Assembly (NCBI RefSeq): GCF_049942825.1
Contig: NZ_CP187970.1
Location: 6,200,001 to 6,264,000, forward strand
DNA from: Paenibacillus_G sp049942825
GTDB lineage: Bacteria > Bacillota > Bacilli > Paenibacillales > NBRC-103111
DNA length: 64,000 nucleotides
Reading direction: 5' to 3'
In this document: piece after piece, positions 8,155-16,327 of the stretch
Layout: every line of letters begins with the position of its first letter
Position numbering within the stretch: the first letter of the stretch is position 1
Notes under the pieces: model-generated
Databases searched by the model: none
What the model was told of the DNA's origin: nothing
The model's input: only the letters and a program-made list of their open reading frames with translations
Position numbers and translations under genes: made by a program

Positions 8155-9371
8155 CAGCTCGCACCGCCCTTGCCTCTCACCAGGATGTCCTTGCCGTAGG
8201 AGCTGCTCAGGTACGCTTTCATCGGATCGACCGGCAGCCCTTGCTCTTCACGCAGCGCATACAGCAGCGGAGTCACGTCGAATTCGAACGCGCGGCGTAC
8301 CGCATCTTCCGCGCCGAGCACATCGCCGCGCAGCTGCGCCTCTTCCACTTCCGCGTGGTTGATGAGCAGCGCTTTGGCATACTGCGTCTGCACGTTGAGG
8401 ACGGAGCGGAGCATGGCCGGGATTTTCTGCTCGATGTTGTGCGACTGGTCGATCATGTATGCGATGTTGTCAACGGTGCTGCGGATCTTCGCATCGTCGT
8501 CGTTAGCGGCGTTCAGGATCTGGTAGAAGATCAGGAACAGCTCGTACGGGTTGACGGAGCCGACCACGAGATCGTCATCCGCATACTTGCGGGAGTTGAA
8601 GTGGAAGCCGCCGAGACGGTTCTCGTCGATCAGGTAAGCGACGATATGCTCGATGTTCGCGCCCGGCAGGTGGTGGCCGGTGTCCACGAGCACTTCCGCC
8701 TGCGGTCCGAGCTTCAGCGCATAGTTATACGCCATGCCCCAGTCCGCGATGTCCGTGTGGTAGAACGCAGGCTCAAAGCATTTGTACTCGATGAGCATGC
8801 GCATCTCCGGCGTCATCGCCTTGTACATCTCGTTCAGCGCTTCGAACATCCATGCCTTGCGCTTGCGGATATCTCCCTGGCCCGGATAGTTCGTGCCGTC
8901 GGCGAACCACAGGCTGAGGTCGCGCGAGCCGGTTTCCTTGGCAATGTCCACACACTCGAGGAGGTGATCGGTCGCCTTGCGGCGCACGGCCGGATCAGCA
9001 TTCGTCACGCTGCCGAGCATATAGTCTTCCTCTTGGAACAGGTTCGGGTTCACGGCGCCGATCTTCAGCCCTAGGCTCTCGGCGTGGTTGCGGAGCTTGC
9101 CGTAGTCCTCAACCTTATCCCACGGGATATGGATCGCAACGGACGGACAGAGGCCGGTCAGCCCGTGCACCTGAGCCGCATCCTCGAACTTCTCGAACGG
9201 GTTGCGCGGCACGCCTTCCTTCTGGAACACCTTGAAGCGGGTGCCCGAATCCCCGTAGCCCCAGGACGGCGTCTCGATGTGGAGCGCTTTCAAACGTTTT
9301 TTGACTTCCTCCAGGTTGATGCCTCTGGCTTGCTGCTGCTCTTCAAATAATGCGTAGGCGCGGTCGGACAC
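8151..9371 (-). CDS. rhaI: L-rhamnose isomerase, RhaI type
   Basis: Encodes about 406 residues of the RhaI form of L-rhamnose isomerase, common in Gram-positives and different from E. coli RhaA. It converts L-rhamnose to L-rhamnulose in a metal-dependent TIM barrel. Visible signatures include GDSGTRFKVFQ, VNPNLFQEEDYMLGS, LWFADGTNYPGQGD, LIEYKCFEPAFYHTD, VDTGHHLPGANIE (metal/substrate residues) and GGFHFNSRKYADDDL. GTG 9371 has an AAAGGG site about 8 bases upstream. Starts at 9377 (TTG) or 9380 (GTG) overlap that site and are less likely. It is first in the rhaI-rhaB-rhaR unit. Confidence 0.93.
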   Translation of the reverse strand: MSDRAYALFEEQQQARGINLEEVKKRLKALHIETPSWGYGDSGTRFKVFQKEGVPRNPFEKFEDAAQVHGLTGLCPSVAIHIPWDKVEDYGKLRNHAESLGLKIGAVNPNLFQEEDYMLGSVTNADPAVRRKATDHLLECVDIAKETGSRDLSLWFADGTNYPGQGDIRKRKAWMFEALNEMYKAMTPEMRMLIEYKCFEPAFYHTDIADWGMAYNYALKLGPQAEVLVDTGHHLPGANIEHIVAYLIDENRLGGFHFNSRKYADDDLVVGSVNPYELFLIFYQILNAANDDDAKIRSTVDNIAYMIDQSHNIEQKIPAMLRSVLNVQTQYAKALLINHAEVEEAQLRGDVLGAEDAVRRAFEFDVTPLLYALREEQGLPVDPMKAYLSSSYGKDILVRGKGGASW

Positions 9372-9992
9372 GTTCAACACCCTTTCTTCATCTCATATGC
9401 GATAGCCCTTAGGGGCAGCTTTATCTTTCGTATTGGGTTACAGCGGACTTGGACGCAAATAGAGGAACGGAGATGCGCTATGGCCCTCATTTGCACAGCC
9501 TCCTTGAAAATAACGGAACTCAGATGCGTTATCCTCACCGATCTCCGGCAAAACGGACCGTTTGCAGGGCGATAAGATACCTGAGTTCCGCTATTTCGCG
9601 GGAAGCGATATAAAAACATCAGATAAGGAACTATAGTTCCGCTATTTTTATTTCAGGAAGCAGGTGCGGCTTAACTTACGATGTTCCGGGGCTAAAGCCC
9701 GACCCTAAGGCCATTTCGGGCAGCGAATCCCGCAGCAACGAGTGAGGAGACGGAACAACCGAGGCTGCTGCAGCGCATTCAGCTGGCGTTCTCTGCTGCG
9801 GCGCTTTCGTACCCATCTGCGCGGATGCTTCAGCTTCTGCTTTCCTGCCGCAGTGGACCGGGAGCCGCGATCGCTCACCACTCCCGCCTCCTGCCTGGGT
9901 GCTGCCACCCACCTGCCCCTGCGTGCGGTACACACGCCCATTACTTCGCTCTCCAGGGGAGCCCAGCTTCGGCTGCCGCTCCGGCCCGCTTC
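9372..9992. other. Intergenic region between two rhamnose gene groups
   Basis: This 620-base gap separates rhaI from the upstream rhaEW/transducer pair. It contains a structured repeat at 9462-9652 (listed separately), a small hairpin CGGGGCTAAAGCCCG near 9690-9705, and GC-rich sequence from 9720 on with no protein-like frame. The promoter of rhaI-rhaB-rhaR should lie near 9390-9460, but no strong consensus is visible, and no copy of the TTGTTT direct repeat found upstream of rhaEW is present. Confidence 0.5.
9462..9652. repeat. Intergenic repeat with GGAAC palindromes
   Basis: Related segments recur: GGAACGGAGATGCGCTAT (about 9464-9481), AACGGAACTCAGATGCGTTAT (9512-9532), its imperfect inverse GATAAGATACCTGAGTTCCG (9571-9590), and the perfect palindrome GGAACTATAGTTCC (9627-9640). 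A further inverted segment around ACGGACCGT lies between them. Sequences of this style recur between genes in Paenibacillus genomes; that is recollection, not a search. No coding capacity is visible. Confidence 0.6.
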
Positions 9993-10367
9993 TTAACGAA
10001 CCGGGAAAGCCATCGTGGACATCAGCGCATTCTCGGCCTGCGTCGAATCGAGGCGGCTGTACTGCACGATCACCGGCACATCGCTCACGACTTCGATCGC
10101 ATAGGGAACGCCCGCCGGAATCGACACGCTATCCTTGAGCAGCGAGCTCGTGCGGATATGTCTCGTTCTCCGGCCCGGAACCACGACCAGAATATCGGCC
10201 AGCGGATCGCGGTCTTCAAAAAAGATCGTAAAGCGGAGCAGCGCTTCCTCCGAGCCGGTGTTGAGCACGCACACGGATTCGTGGCTTGTAAGCTCGCCCG
10301 AGCTCTTCTCCGGGATGTAGGTGTCCGGAATCACCCAATGCTTCTCGCCTTTGGCCTGATAAAACAT
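9993..10367 (-). CDS. Sensory rhodopsin transducer-like (ASRT) protein
   Basis: A 124-residue protein of the Anabaena sensory rhodopsin transducer family (PF07100-type). Visible features are the N-terminal AKGEKHWVIPDTYIPE, the HESVCVLNTGSEEALLRFTI beta strands, FFEDRDP, and RTRHIRTSSL, together predicting a compact beta sandwich. No rhodopsin gene is nearby. The gene follows rhaEW by a few bases, in the same direction, so it is probably co-transcribed with rhamnose catabolism. Family members have been proposed to bind carbohydrates or DNA; a role in sensing or handling a rhamnose intermediate is inference. ATG 10367 is chosen; GTG codons at 10379 and 10376 lie on or next to the GAGGAG site. 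Confidence 0.8.
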   Translation of the reverse strand: MFYQAKGEKHWVIPDTYIPEKSSGELTSHESVCVLNTGSEEALLRFTIFFEDRDPLADILVVVPGRRTRHIRTSSLLKDSVSIPAGVPYAIEVVSDVPVIVQYSRLDSTQAENALMSTMAFPVR

Positions 10368-10387
10368 ACGGTTCACCACTCCTCAGC

Positions 10388-12457
10388 TTAGCGGGTAAAG
10401 GCAGCCGGTACGCCGCCGTCGATCGTCAGCATGCAGCCCGTCGTCTTCTCGGACTTCGAGGAGGCGAAGAACGCGATGCCTTCAGCGATGTCGCTCGGAT
10501 AGATGTTCACGAGCAGCGTCGTGCGCTTGCGGTAGTACTCTTCAAGCTGATCCGGCTCAATGCCGTAAGCCGCAGCACGCTCGTTGCGCCACGAACCGTT
10601 CCAGATCGCGGAGCCCTGCAGGATCGCATCCGGCAGCACCGTGTTCACGCGGATGCCGAACTCGCCGCCTTCGGCCGCGATGCAGCGGGCCAGATGCGCT
10701 TCGAGCGCTTTTGCCGCGCTGTAAGCTGTTGCGTTCTTACCGGCATAGACGGAGTTCTTCGAACCGATGAACACCATGTTGCCGCCGATCGCCTGTTCTT
10801 TCATTTGCTTGAACGCTTCGCGCGCCACGAGGAAGTAGCCTGTGCCGAGCACGTTCATGTTCAGGTTCCATTCCTTGAGGCTCGTTTGGTCGAACGGGCT
10901 CGAGGTCGCCAGACCCGCGTTGTTGACAAGGATGTCCACACCGCCGTAGGCCAGAGCCGTCTCGGCGAATGCCGCCGCCACCTGCTCTTCGCTCGTTACA
11001 TCCATTTTAACCGCAATGGCCCGGTTCTCGCCAAACTTCTCGTTGATCTCGGCCGCTACATTCTGTGCGCCTTCGAGGTTGAGGTCCGCGAGCACCACAT
11101 GCGCGCCCTCGGAAACGAGTCTGCGTGCCGTTGCGCTGCCGATGCCGCCGGCGCCGCCCGTGATCAGGGCCACCTTGCGGGAGAACTCGGCTTCCGCCGG
11201 AGCCAGCGTCAGCTTGTAGAGCTCAAGCGGCCAGTACTCGACGTTGTAGGACTCGTTCTCGCTCAGGGAGACGAATTCGCCCAGCGCCGTGGCGCCGCGC
11301 ATAACGGCAATCGCACGGTGGTACAGCGCGCCGCTGACCTGGGACATCGCCCAGCTCTTGCCGGTGTTGATCATGCCCACGCCTGGGATAAGGATGACGC
11401 GCGGAGCCGCTTCGAACATCACGTCGCCTTCGTTCTTGTTGCGCTCGAAGTACGCTTTGTATTCTTCCTTGTAGCGGGCGATCCCTTCCTGCAGCTTCGC
11501 CTTCAGGCCGTCAACGTCCTCCGCGTTCGGCTCCCAGTCGATGAGCAGCGGAACGACCTTCGTGTGCACGAGGTGATCCGGACAAGCGGCGCCGACCTGG
11601 GACAGCTTCGGTGCGTTCTCGCTGGAAGCGAACTGCAGTACATCCGCTTCGTCGTCGAAGGAGAGGATCATTTTCTTCACGTCGCTGACCGCACCGCGAA
11701 TGGCAGGCATCACTTGAGCGGCAATGCTGCGGCGTACTTCCGGAGCAAGCACTTCGTACTTCGCGCCGCCGAACAGCTTCGCTTCGTCCACGCGGGCGTC
11801 GATGAAGCTTTCCGCTTCATTAATAATCTGTATCGTTTTAGCGTAGCATTCTGCGGAGGTTTCGCCCCATGTCACCAGACCGTGCTTCTCCATGAGAACG
11901 AGCTCGGCCTTCGGATTCGCGAGCACGCCTTCGGCGATCATCTTGGAGAGCGTGAAGCCGGGACGCACGTAAGGAACCCAGACGAAGCGGTCGCCGAAAA
12001 TCTCCTTGGCGATTTCTTTGCCGTTATCCGCGCAGCAGAGCGCGATGATCGCATCCGGATGCGTGTGGTCGACGTGCTTGAACGGCAGGAACGCATGCAG
12101 CAGTGTCTCGATGGACATGCGCGGGTGCTTCGAATCGATCATGCAGTGGGTCAGGTAAGCGACCATCTCCTCGTCGGTCATCTCCGGCTTCTCGAACAGT
12201 GGACGGATGTCCTCCATGCGCAGGCCGGTGAAGTTGCCGGCTTTCATCGACGCGAGGTCGGAGCCGCTGCCCTTCACGAACATCACTTCTATGTCGCGGC
12301 CGCGGAAATCCTTCACGGTCGTCTTCGCGGACGTGTTGCCTCCGCCCCAGTTACATACGCGGCGGTCCGCTCCGATGATGTTCGAGCGGTATACGAGCTC
12401 GTCAAGTCCGCCCTGCAGCTGCGATGCTTTCGTCTGATCCCACAAACTTTGTACCAT
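10388..12457 (-). CDS. rhaEW: Bifunctional rhamnulose-1-P aldolase / lactaldehyde dehydrogenase
   Basis: A 689-residue fusion. Residues about 1-420 are a class II aldolase domain with zinc ligands in VDHTHPDAIIAL and a third His in LMEKHGLVTWG. Residues about 430-689 are a short-chain dehydrogenase with ALITGGAGGIGSATARRL, DILVNNAGLA, a catalytic Ser in FIGSKNSV and YSAAK (Y-x-x-x-K). In B. subtilis the orthologous RhaEW (YuxG) cleaves L-rhamnulose 1-phosphate to DHAP and L-lactaldehyde and oxidises or reduces the lactaldehyde. It is first in its transcript, with GGAGGG before ATG 12457 and a probable operator in the leader. Together with rhaI and rhaB it completes the pathway. No rhaM mutarotase gene is seen. 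Confidence 0.93.
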   Translation of the reverse strand: MVQSLWDQTKASQLQGGLDELVYRSNIIGADRRVCNWGGGNTSAKTTVKDFRGRDIEVMFVKGSGSDLASMKAGNFTGLRMEDIRPLFEKPEMTDEEMVAYLTHCMIDSKHPRMSIETLLHAFLPFKHVDHTHPDAIIALCCADNGKEIAKEIFGDRFVWVPYVRPGFTLSKMIAEGVLANPKAELVLMEKHGLVTWGETSAECYAKTIQIINEAESFIDARVDEAKLFGGAKYEVLAPEVRRSIAAQVMPAIRGAVSDVKKMILSFDDEADVLQFASSENAPKLSQVGAACPDHLVHTKVVPLLIDWEPNAEDVDGLKAKLQEGIARYKEEYKAYFERNKNEGDVMFEAAPRVILIPGVGMINTGKSWAMSQVSGALYHRAIAVMRGATALGEFVSLSENESYNVEYWPLELYKLTLAPAEAEFSRKVALITGGAGGIGSATARRLVSEGAHVVLADLNLEGAQNVAAEINEKFGENRAIAVKMDVTSEEQVAAAFAETALAYGGVDILVNNAGLATSSPFDQTSLKEWNLNMNVLGTGYFLVAREAFKQMKEQAIGGNMVFIGSKNSVYAGKNATAYSAAKALEAHLARCIAAEGGEFGIRVNTVLPDAILQGSAIWNGSWRNERAAAYGIEPDQLEEYYRKRTTLLVNIYPSDIAEGIAFFASSKSEKTTGCMLTIDGGVPAAFTR

Positions 12458-12489
12458 GGTTTGGTTTCCCTCCGAATTTACGCTTGAAT

Positions 12490-12553
12490 GGTTTTGTTTT
12501 TGCTTGTTTTGATCTTATCACCTTTATTTATTTTTGTATAGTATAAAATCAAA
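12490..12553 (-). promoter_or_regulatory. rhaEW: rhaEW promoter region with direct-repeat operator
   Basis: Very AT-rich leader. On the minus strand TATACTATAC (about 12536-12545) could be the -10 region. Between it and the start codon lies, written on the plus strand, TTGTTTTTGCTTGTTT at 12494-12509: two TTGTTT units 10 bases apart, next to TTATCACC. A matching motif lies before the aldolase gene at 14340-14355. DeoR-family repressors often bind such direct repeats, so this is a candidate RhaR operator. Confidence 0.5.
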
Positions 12554-12805
12554 AATAAACGGGCATACTTATCCCCCTTATCGGGGACAAAAGAAAGACC
12601 GGGCTTCTGAAACGGTCCGGGGCTATCCGCCAAAGCCAAGCGTTCATCATTGACCCGGAGAAGGAGGCGCGGCTGCAGAAGCTGTGGCGCGGGTTTGTTT
12701 TCCCAGAATAGCCCCGAGGAAACAATGGTATCGGCCGGCCATCGCCCCAGCGCATGTCACTTGAACCCTCCACTTGATACCTCCACTTAAAACTTCCTTG
12801 GTTAT
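12554..12805. other. Intergenic, no gene supported
   Basis: Between the rhaEW promoter and the terminator of the aldolase gene. A plus-strand stretch near 12566-12710 reads as about 40 protein-like residues ending in FIIDPEKEARLQKLWRGFVF and a stop, but it has no start, no ribosome site and no recognised family. It could be a remnant or chance. Confidence 0.35.
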
Positions 12806-12837
12806 AAAAAAAGACAGCCTCCATCTGAAGACTGTCT
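12806..12837 (-). terminator. Rho-independent terminator
   Basis: On the minus strand GACAGTCTTC and GGAGGCTGTC pair (with G-U pairs) around a short loop and are followed by TTTTTTT. It lies about 190 bases after the stop of the two-domain aldolase gene, beyond a degenerate copy of that gene's end. Confidence 0.7.
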
Positions 12838-12931
12838 GTGCTGTCTATGCTGTCTCTGCTGTACTCCAGCCGCCATCACGAAATCCATCCGCCAGTCCCG
12901 AGACCGCTCGCACTTCACGATTATGCGGATC

Positions 12932-13002
12932 GCTCCCGAGCTCCTGCGCCGCGATCATCGACTTGCCGCTGTATTCAATTCAGCCACCTCCAGCCGTTCG
13001 AA
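12932..13002 (-). pseudogene. Degenerate duplicate of the aldolase 3' end
   Basis: About 70 bases closely match 13088-13153, inside the 3' end of the neighbouring aldolase gene, in the same orientation. Shared runs include GGCTGGAGGTGGC and GTCGATGATCGCGGCGCAG. The copy has a small insertion (TTGAA) that breaks the frame and no start codon. It lies between the aldolase stop at 13030 and the terminator. It looks like the remains of a partial tandem duplication, or of a second aldolase gene that was otherwise deleted. Confidence 0.65.
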
Positions 13003-13029
13003 CACATCGGGCGCCGGCTTCCGTCACTC

Positions 13030-14316
13030 TTACAATCCAAAAGCCTTCTCAAGCTCCCCGATCCGTTCTTCGTCCATATGCACTATAGCTCCCAGGCTCT
13101 GCGCCGCGATCATCGACCTGGCGCTGTATTCCGCCACCTCCAGCCGGTCGAACGCGCTCAGCAGGCTGTCTCCCGTTACAATGACACAGTTATTGCGCAC
13201 GATGGCGATCGGCGTATTCTTGGTGAAGACGGCCGCCGCCGTCTCCGGATCGTCATACACGGCGTGGAACGGAAGCTTCGGCATCCGGCGGAGCAGCAGA
13301 TAGCTCTCGGGGATCGTCCGGGAATCGAAGTCCGCATCCGTGACGGCAAAAGCCATAATGCTCGGCGGATGGGCGATCAGCACGGAATTCACATGCGGGT
13401 GCGCCTCATAAATATGGCGGTGGAGCAGGTGCGAGCGGCTTGGCTTTTTGCCGGCCTCCGCCCTCCCGCCTTCGATCCGCACGAGGTCCTGGGGCTCGAG
13501 GTACTTGCGGTCCATCCCATGGGGCGTGATCAGAAAAGCATCCCCGCCGATCCGCTCCGAGTACGTTCCCTGCGTGCTGGTGAACAGCCGCTGGTCATAG
13601 GAGCGCCGGATGAGCCGGCACATCATCTCCCTCGCCTCCCGCTCCCGCGTCGGGTATCCGGCTGCGGTGAACGGCTCCAGCGGGAGCTCCCGGCAGGCCC
13701 GCGCCTTGGCGATGTCTTCTGCGGCCAGTCGGACCGGCGTTCCGATGCGGCTCGCCTCGATCTCCAGCCGCGCGCAGAATTCCAGTGTTTCGAACCGCTG
13801 GAACGCCTCGAACAGATCGCCGCCGCCGGCAACAACTCCGTGATTCTCCAGCATTACCGTGTCGATCCCCCGTGCGAAAACTTCCGCGATCCGTTCGCCG
13901 AGCTCGGCGCTGCCCGGAACCGCGTAAGCCGCCATGCCCACCTCTCCGCAGATCTCGTGCTCATCCGGGAGCAGCCTGGTGTCCGGGATGCGGCGCACGA
14001 TGCTGAAGGCCACCAGCGCGGGCGGGTGCGCATGCACCACGGCCCGCAGGTCCGGCCGGTCCCGGTAGATCCGCTGGTGGAACGGGAATTCGCTGGACGG
14101 CCTGTGGGCGCCGACGACCTGTCCGTCCGGCTTCACGCAGACGATATCCTGGCGGGTCAGCGCGCCTTTGTCCACGCCCGCCGGAGTGATCCAGATGTCT
14201 CCGTTGTCGTCCCGAATGGAGAGATTGCCGCCGGAGGTCGTCGTCATCCCGTACCCGTAGATGCGCTCCATGAAGAGGACGATCGGGTCCGCAGGAGGAA
14301 GAAGTCCGAATTTCAT
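13030..14316 (-). CDS. Two-domain class II aldolase/adducin-like protein
   Basis: A 428-residue protein made of two class II aldolase folds in tandem; single-domain members are usually about 210-230 residues. The N-terminal domain (about 8-205) keeps the zinc site: TTTSGGNLSIRD, the acid in SSEFPFHQ, HAHPPALVAFS and LENHGVVAGG. The C-terminal domain (about 215-428) keeps the fold but has IAHPPSIMAFA (one of the two His lost) and VRNNCVIVTGD where ENHGVV is expected, so it is probably not catalytic. The leader shares a TTGTTT direct repeat with rhaEW, suggesting a sugar-phosphate aldolase role in deoxysugar use. Substrate is unknown. AAAGGGTG lies 8 bases before ATG 14316. Confidence 0.85.
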   Translation of the reverse strand: MKFGLLPPADPIVLFMERIYGYGMTTTSGGNLSIRDDNGDIWITPAGVDKGALTRQDIVCVKPDGQVVGAHRPSSEFPFHQRIYRDRPDLRAVVHAHPPALVAFSIVRRIPDTRLLPDEHEICGEVGMAAYAVPGSAELGERIAEVFARGIDTVMLENHGVVAGGGDLFEAFQRFETLEFCARLEIEASRIGTPVRLAAEDIAKARACRELPLEPFTAAGYPTREREAREMMCRLIRRSYDQRLFTSTQGTYSERIGGDAFLITPHGMDRKYLEPQDLVRIEGGRAEAGKKPSRSHLLHRHIYEAHPHVNSVLIAHPPSIMAFAVTDADFDSRTIPESYLLLRRMPKLPFHAVYDDPETAAAVFTKNTPIAIVRNNCVIVTGDSLLSAFDRLEVAEYSARSMIAAQSLGAIVHMDEERIGELEKAFGL

Positions 14317-14339
14317 TGTGGGTCACCCTTTCCGAATCT

Positions 14340-14355
14340 TTGTTTATGATTGTTT
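14340..14355. promoter_or_regulatory. Candidate operator shared with rhaEW
   Basis: Plus-strand TTGTTTATGATTGTTT, two TTGTTT units 10 bases apart, matches 14 of 16 positions of the motif at 12494-12509 in front of rhaEW. Both are about 30 bases from the start codon and both are flanked by TTATCAC further upstream. It is probably bound by the same repressor, most simply RhaR. Confidence 0.5.
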
Positions 14356-14641
14356 CCGTTTGTCTTCTTTTACTTTATCACACACCCGGAAGGAAAGTAT
14401 TGATCTGGATCACACCGATGCATTCTTTTCCAGCGGACGTGGCCCTCCATTTAGTTGCTATACATATAATTGCTGTGATAACATTATAAAAGTCATTTTA
14501 TGGGGATGCTTTGGAACAGGAATGGTTACCCTGGCCATTCCGGAGCAGCGGCCTCCTCCCCATGGCTTGCGACGCTGGTCTGCAGCACGGCCGCAGCTGA
14601 CCCATGCTACTATGCTTCATCTATCAGGAGGAATGCTCTTC
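14356..14641. promoter_or_regulatory. Divergent promoter region, aldolase (-) and marR (+)
   Basis: Holds the promoters of the aldolase gene (leftward) and the marR-MFS pair (rightward). TATAAT at about 14465-14470 and an AT-rich run to 14500 may serve the rightward transcript. AGGAGG at about 14626-14631 is the ribosome site for marR. No open frame with protein-like content lies here. Confidence 0.35.
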
Positions 14642-15061
14642 ATGCGCATTGACGATTCCATCGGCTTCATGATCAGCACGATCGGCCGCAAGCTGAACCA
14701 GAGCCTGACGCTCCGCTTTCAGCCGTTCGACATCACCTCGGAGCAGTGGTCCGTACTCAACACGCTGATGCTAGGCGACGGGGTGAACCAGCGGGAGCTG
14801 TCCCAACGGACGGAGAAGGACCCGACGAACGTGACCCGCATCCTCGACCAGCTCGAGCGCAAGGGATGGATCCGCCGGGCTCCTCATCCCGATGACCGCC
14901 GCGCGTATCTCCTCTACGTCACCGACAGCGGACGAGAGCTCAACCGCATTCTCGCTCCGATGGAGGCGGAGCTGATCGCCTCTGTGCTCGCCTCCATAGA
15001 TCCGGAGTCCGAGCGTGTGCTGCGAGAGGCACTGCTCTCCATCAACGATCATATCCAATAA
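14642..15061 (+). CDS. MarR-family transcriptional regulator
   Basis: A 139-residue winged helix protein (RIDDSIGFMISTIGRKLNQS, then FQPFDITSEQWSVL, NQRELSQRTEKDPTNVTRIL, and the wing RAPHPDDRRAYLLYVTDSG). These are the features of the MarR/SlyA family. AGGAGG lies about 10 bases before ATG 14642; the ATG at 14633 sits directly on that site and is rejected. It precedes an MFS transporter by 24 bases in the same direction. The usual arrangement is a MarR repressor controlling an adjacent efflux gene, relieved by binding a small phenolic or antibiotic-like ligand. Confidence 0.9.
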   Translation: MRIDDSIGFMISTIGRKLNQSLTLRFQPFDITSEQWSVLNTLMLGDGVNQRELSQRTEKDPTNVTRILDQLERKGWIRRAPHPDDRRAYLLYVTDSGRELNRILAPMEAELIASVLASIDPESERVLREALLSINDHIQ

Positions 15062-15085
15062 TCTTAAGAAAGAAGAGATGGACCC

Positions 15086-16300
15086 ATGCCCCACCAGACC
15101 TTATCCGATCAGCAGACACCGGTGCCGCTGTGGACGCGGGATTTTCTTGCGATCTGCTTCAGCTCCTTCTTCGTCTTCATGACCTTCTACATGCTGGCCG
15201 TGACCCTGCCCGGCTATGTGCTCGATGAGCTTCACGGCAGCAAGGGCCAGATCGGGCTCGTGACGACCGTGTTCGTCATCGCGGCCGTCGTCTTCCGCCC
15301 GCTCACCGGCAAATGGCTCGACGAGGGCAGCCGCCGCAAGCTGCTGCTCACCGCGCTCGTACTCTATATGATCTGCAGTGCGCTGTACCTGACCGTCCAC
15401 AACCTGACCGCCCTGCTCGCACTCCGCGTGCTGCACGGCGTCTCCTTCGGGATCGCCGCTACGGCTACCTCGGCGATTGCGGTCGACCGCGTGCCGGCAG
15501 CCCGAAAGGGCGAAGGCGTCGGCTACTTCAGCCTGTTCATGAGCCTTGCGATGGTCATCGGCCCCTACCTCGGGCTGATGTTCACCGGTTCTTTCAGCTA
15601 TACGGTGCTGTTCACCGCCTGTGCGGTCCTGGCCCTGCTGGCGCTCGTCTGCGGCAGCACTGTACGCATCCCGCCGCATGTGCCGAAGCCGGCCGCCGGC
15701 CATCCTTGGCACTGGACGCGCTTCATCGAGCCGGCCGCGATTCCCATATCCCTGGCGGGCAGCGTGCTCGCTTTCTCGTATGGGGCGATCTCGACCTTCA
15801 TCTCCGTCTTCGCCAAGGAGATCGGGCAGGGAGCCGTCGCCTCCTACTTCTTCATCGTGTTCGCGGCGATGATCCTGATCTCCCGCCCGTTCACGGGCCG
15901 GATCTTCGATCGGCGCGGCGAGCATGTGCTCGTCTATCCCGGGCTCGCCCTGTTCGTCGTCGGCATGCTCCTGCTGAGTCAGGCGCACACCGCCGCCTTC
16001 TTCCTCTTCACCGGCGCGGTAATCGGCCTCGGCTTCGGCGCCCTGCTGCCGAGCTTCCAGGCTATCGCGCTGAAGGCGGCCCCCGCCCACCGCAGCGGCC
16101 TTGCGACGGGGACTTACTTCGTCCTCTTCGACACCGGGTACGGCCTCGGCTCCTATATCCTCGGCATCGTCGCCGCCGGGACAAGCTACGGCACGATGTA
16201 CCTCGTCGGCGCGGTCATTACCGCCTTCACGGTGGTGCTGTACTACCTGCTGCATCACCGCAAGCAGAGCCGGAAGAACCCCGCTGCCAACACAGCCTGA
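15086..16300 (+). CDS. MFS transporter
   Basis: A 404-residue major facilitator with about 12 membrane helices. The first runs from FLAICFSSFFVFMTFYMLAV. The loop 2-3 signature appears as FRPLTGKWLDEGSRRKLLLT, and its pseudo-repeat in the second half as SRPFTGRIFDRRGEHVLVYP, the normal two-fold MFS layout. The C-terminus is a short basic tail (HRKQSRKNP). It resembles drug or metabolite exporters of the AraJ/YfhI kind. It is transcribed with marR and converges on the end of the PKS cluster at a shared terminator. Whether it exports the cluster's product cannot be told from sequence. Confidence 0.9.
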   Translation: MPHQTLSDQQTPVPLWTRDFLAICFSSFFVFMTFYMLAVTLPGYVLDELHGSKGQIGLVTTVFVIAAVVFRPLTGKWLDEGSRRKLLLTALVLYMICSALYLTVHNLTALLALRVLHGVSFGIAATATSAIAVDRVPAARKGEGVGYFSLFMSLAMVIGPYLGLMFTGSFSYTVLFTACAVLALLALVCGSTVRIPPHVPKPAAGHPWHWTRFIEPAAIPISLAGSVLAFSYGAISTFISVFAKEIGQGAVASYFFIVFAAMILISRPFTGRIFDRRGEHVLVYPGLALFVVGMLLLSQAHTAAFFLFTGAVIGLGFGALLPSFQAIALKAAPAHRSGLATGTYFVLFDTGYGLGSYILGIVAAGTSYGTMYLVGAVITAFTVVLYYLLHHRKQSRKNPAANTA

Positions 16301-16327
16301 CCTTCATCCAGCGGGTGTATGCGGCAC

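Noticed and set aside
9676..10391. Open frames in the rhaI-transducer gap
   Set aside because: No start with a ribosome site, arginine/serine/proline-rich shadow composition, and one overlaps the transducer gene antisense.
12566..12710. Plus-strand protein-like stretch ending FIIDPEKEARLQKLWRGFVF
   Set aside because: Too short, no start or ribosome site and no family recognised; possible relic but not supportable as a gene.
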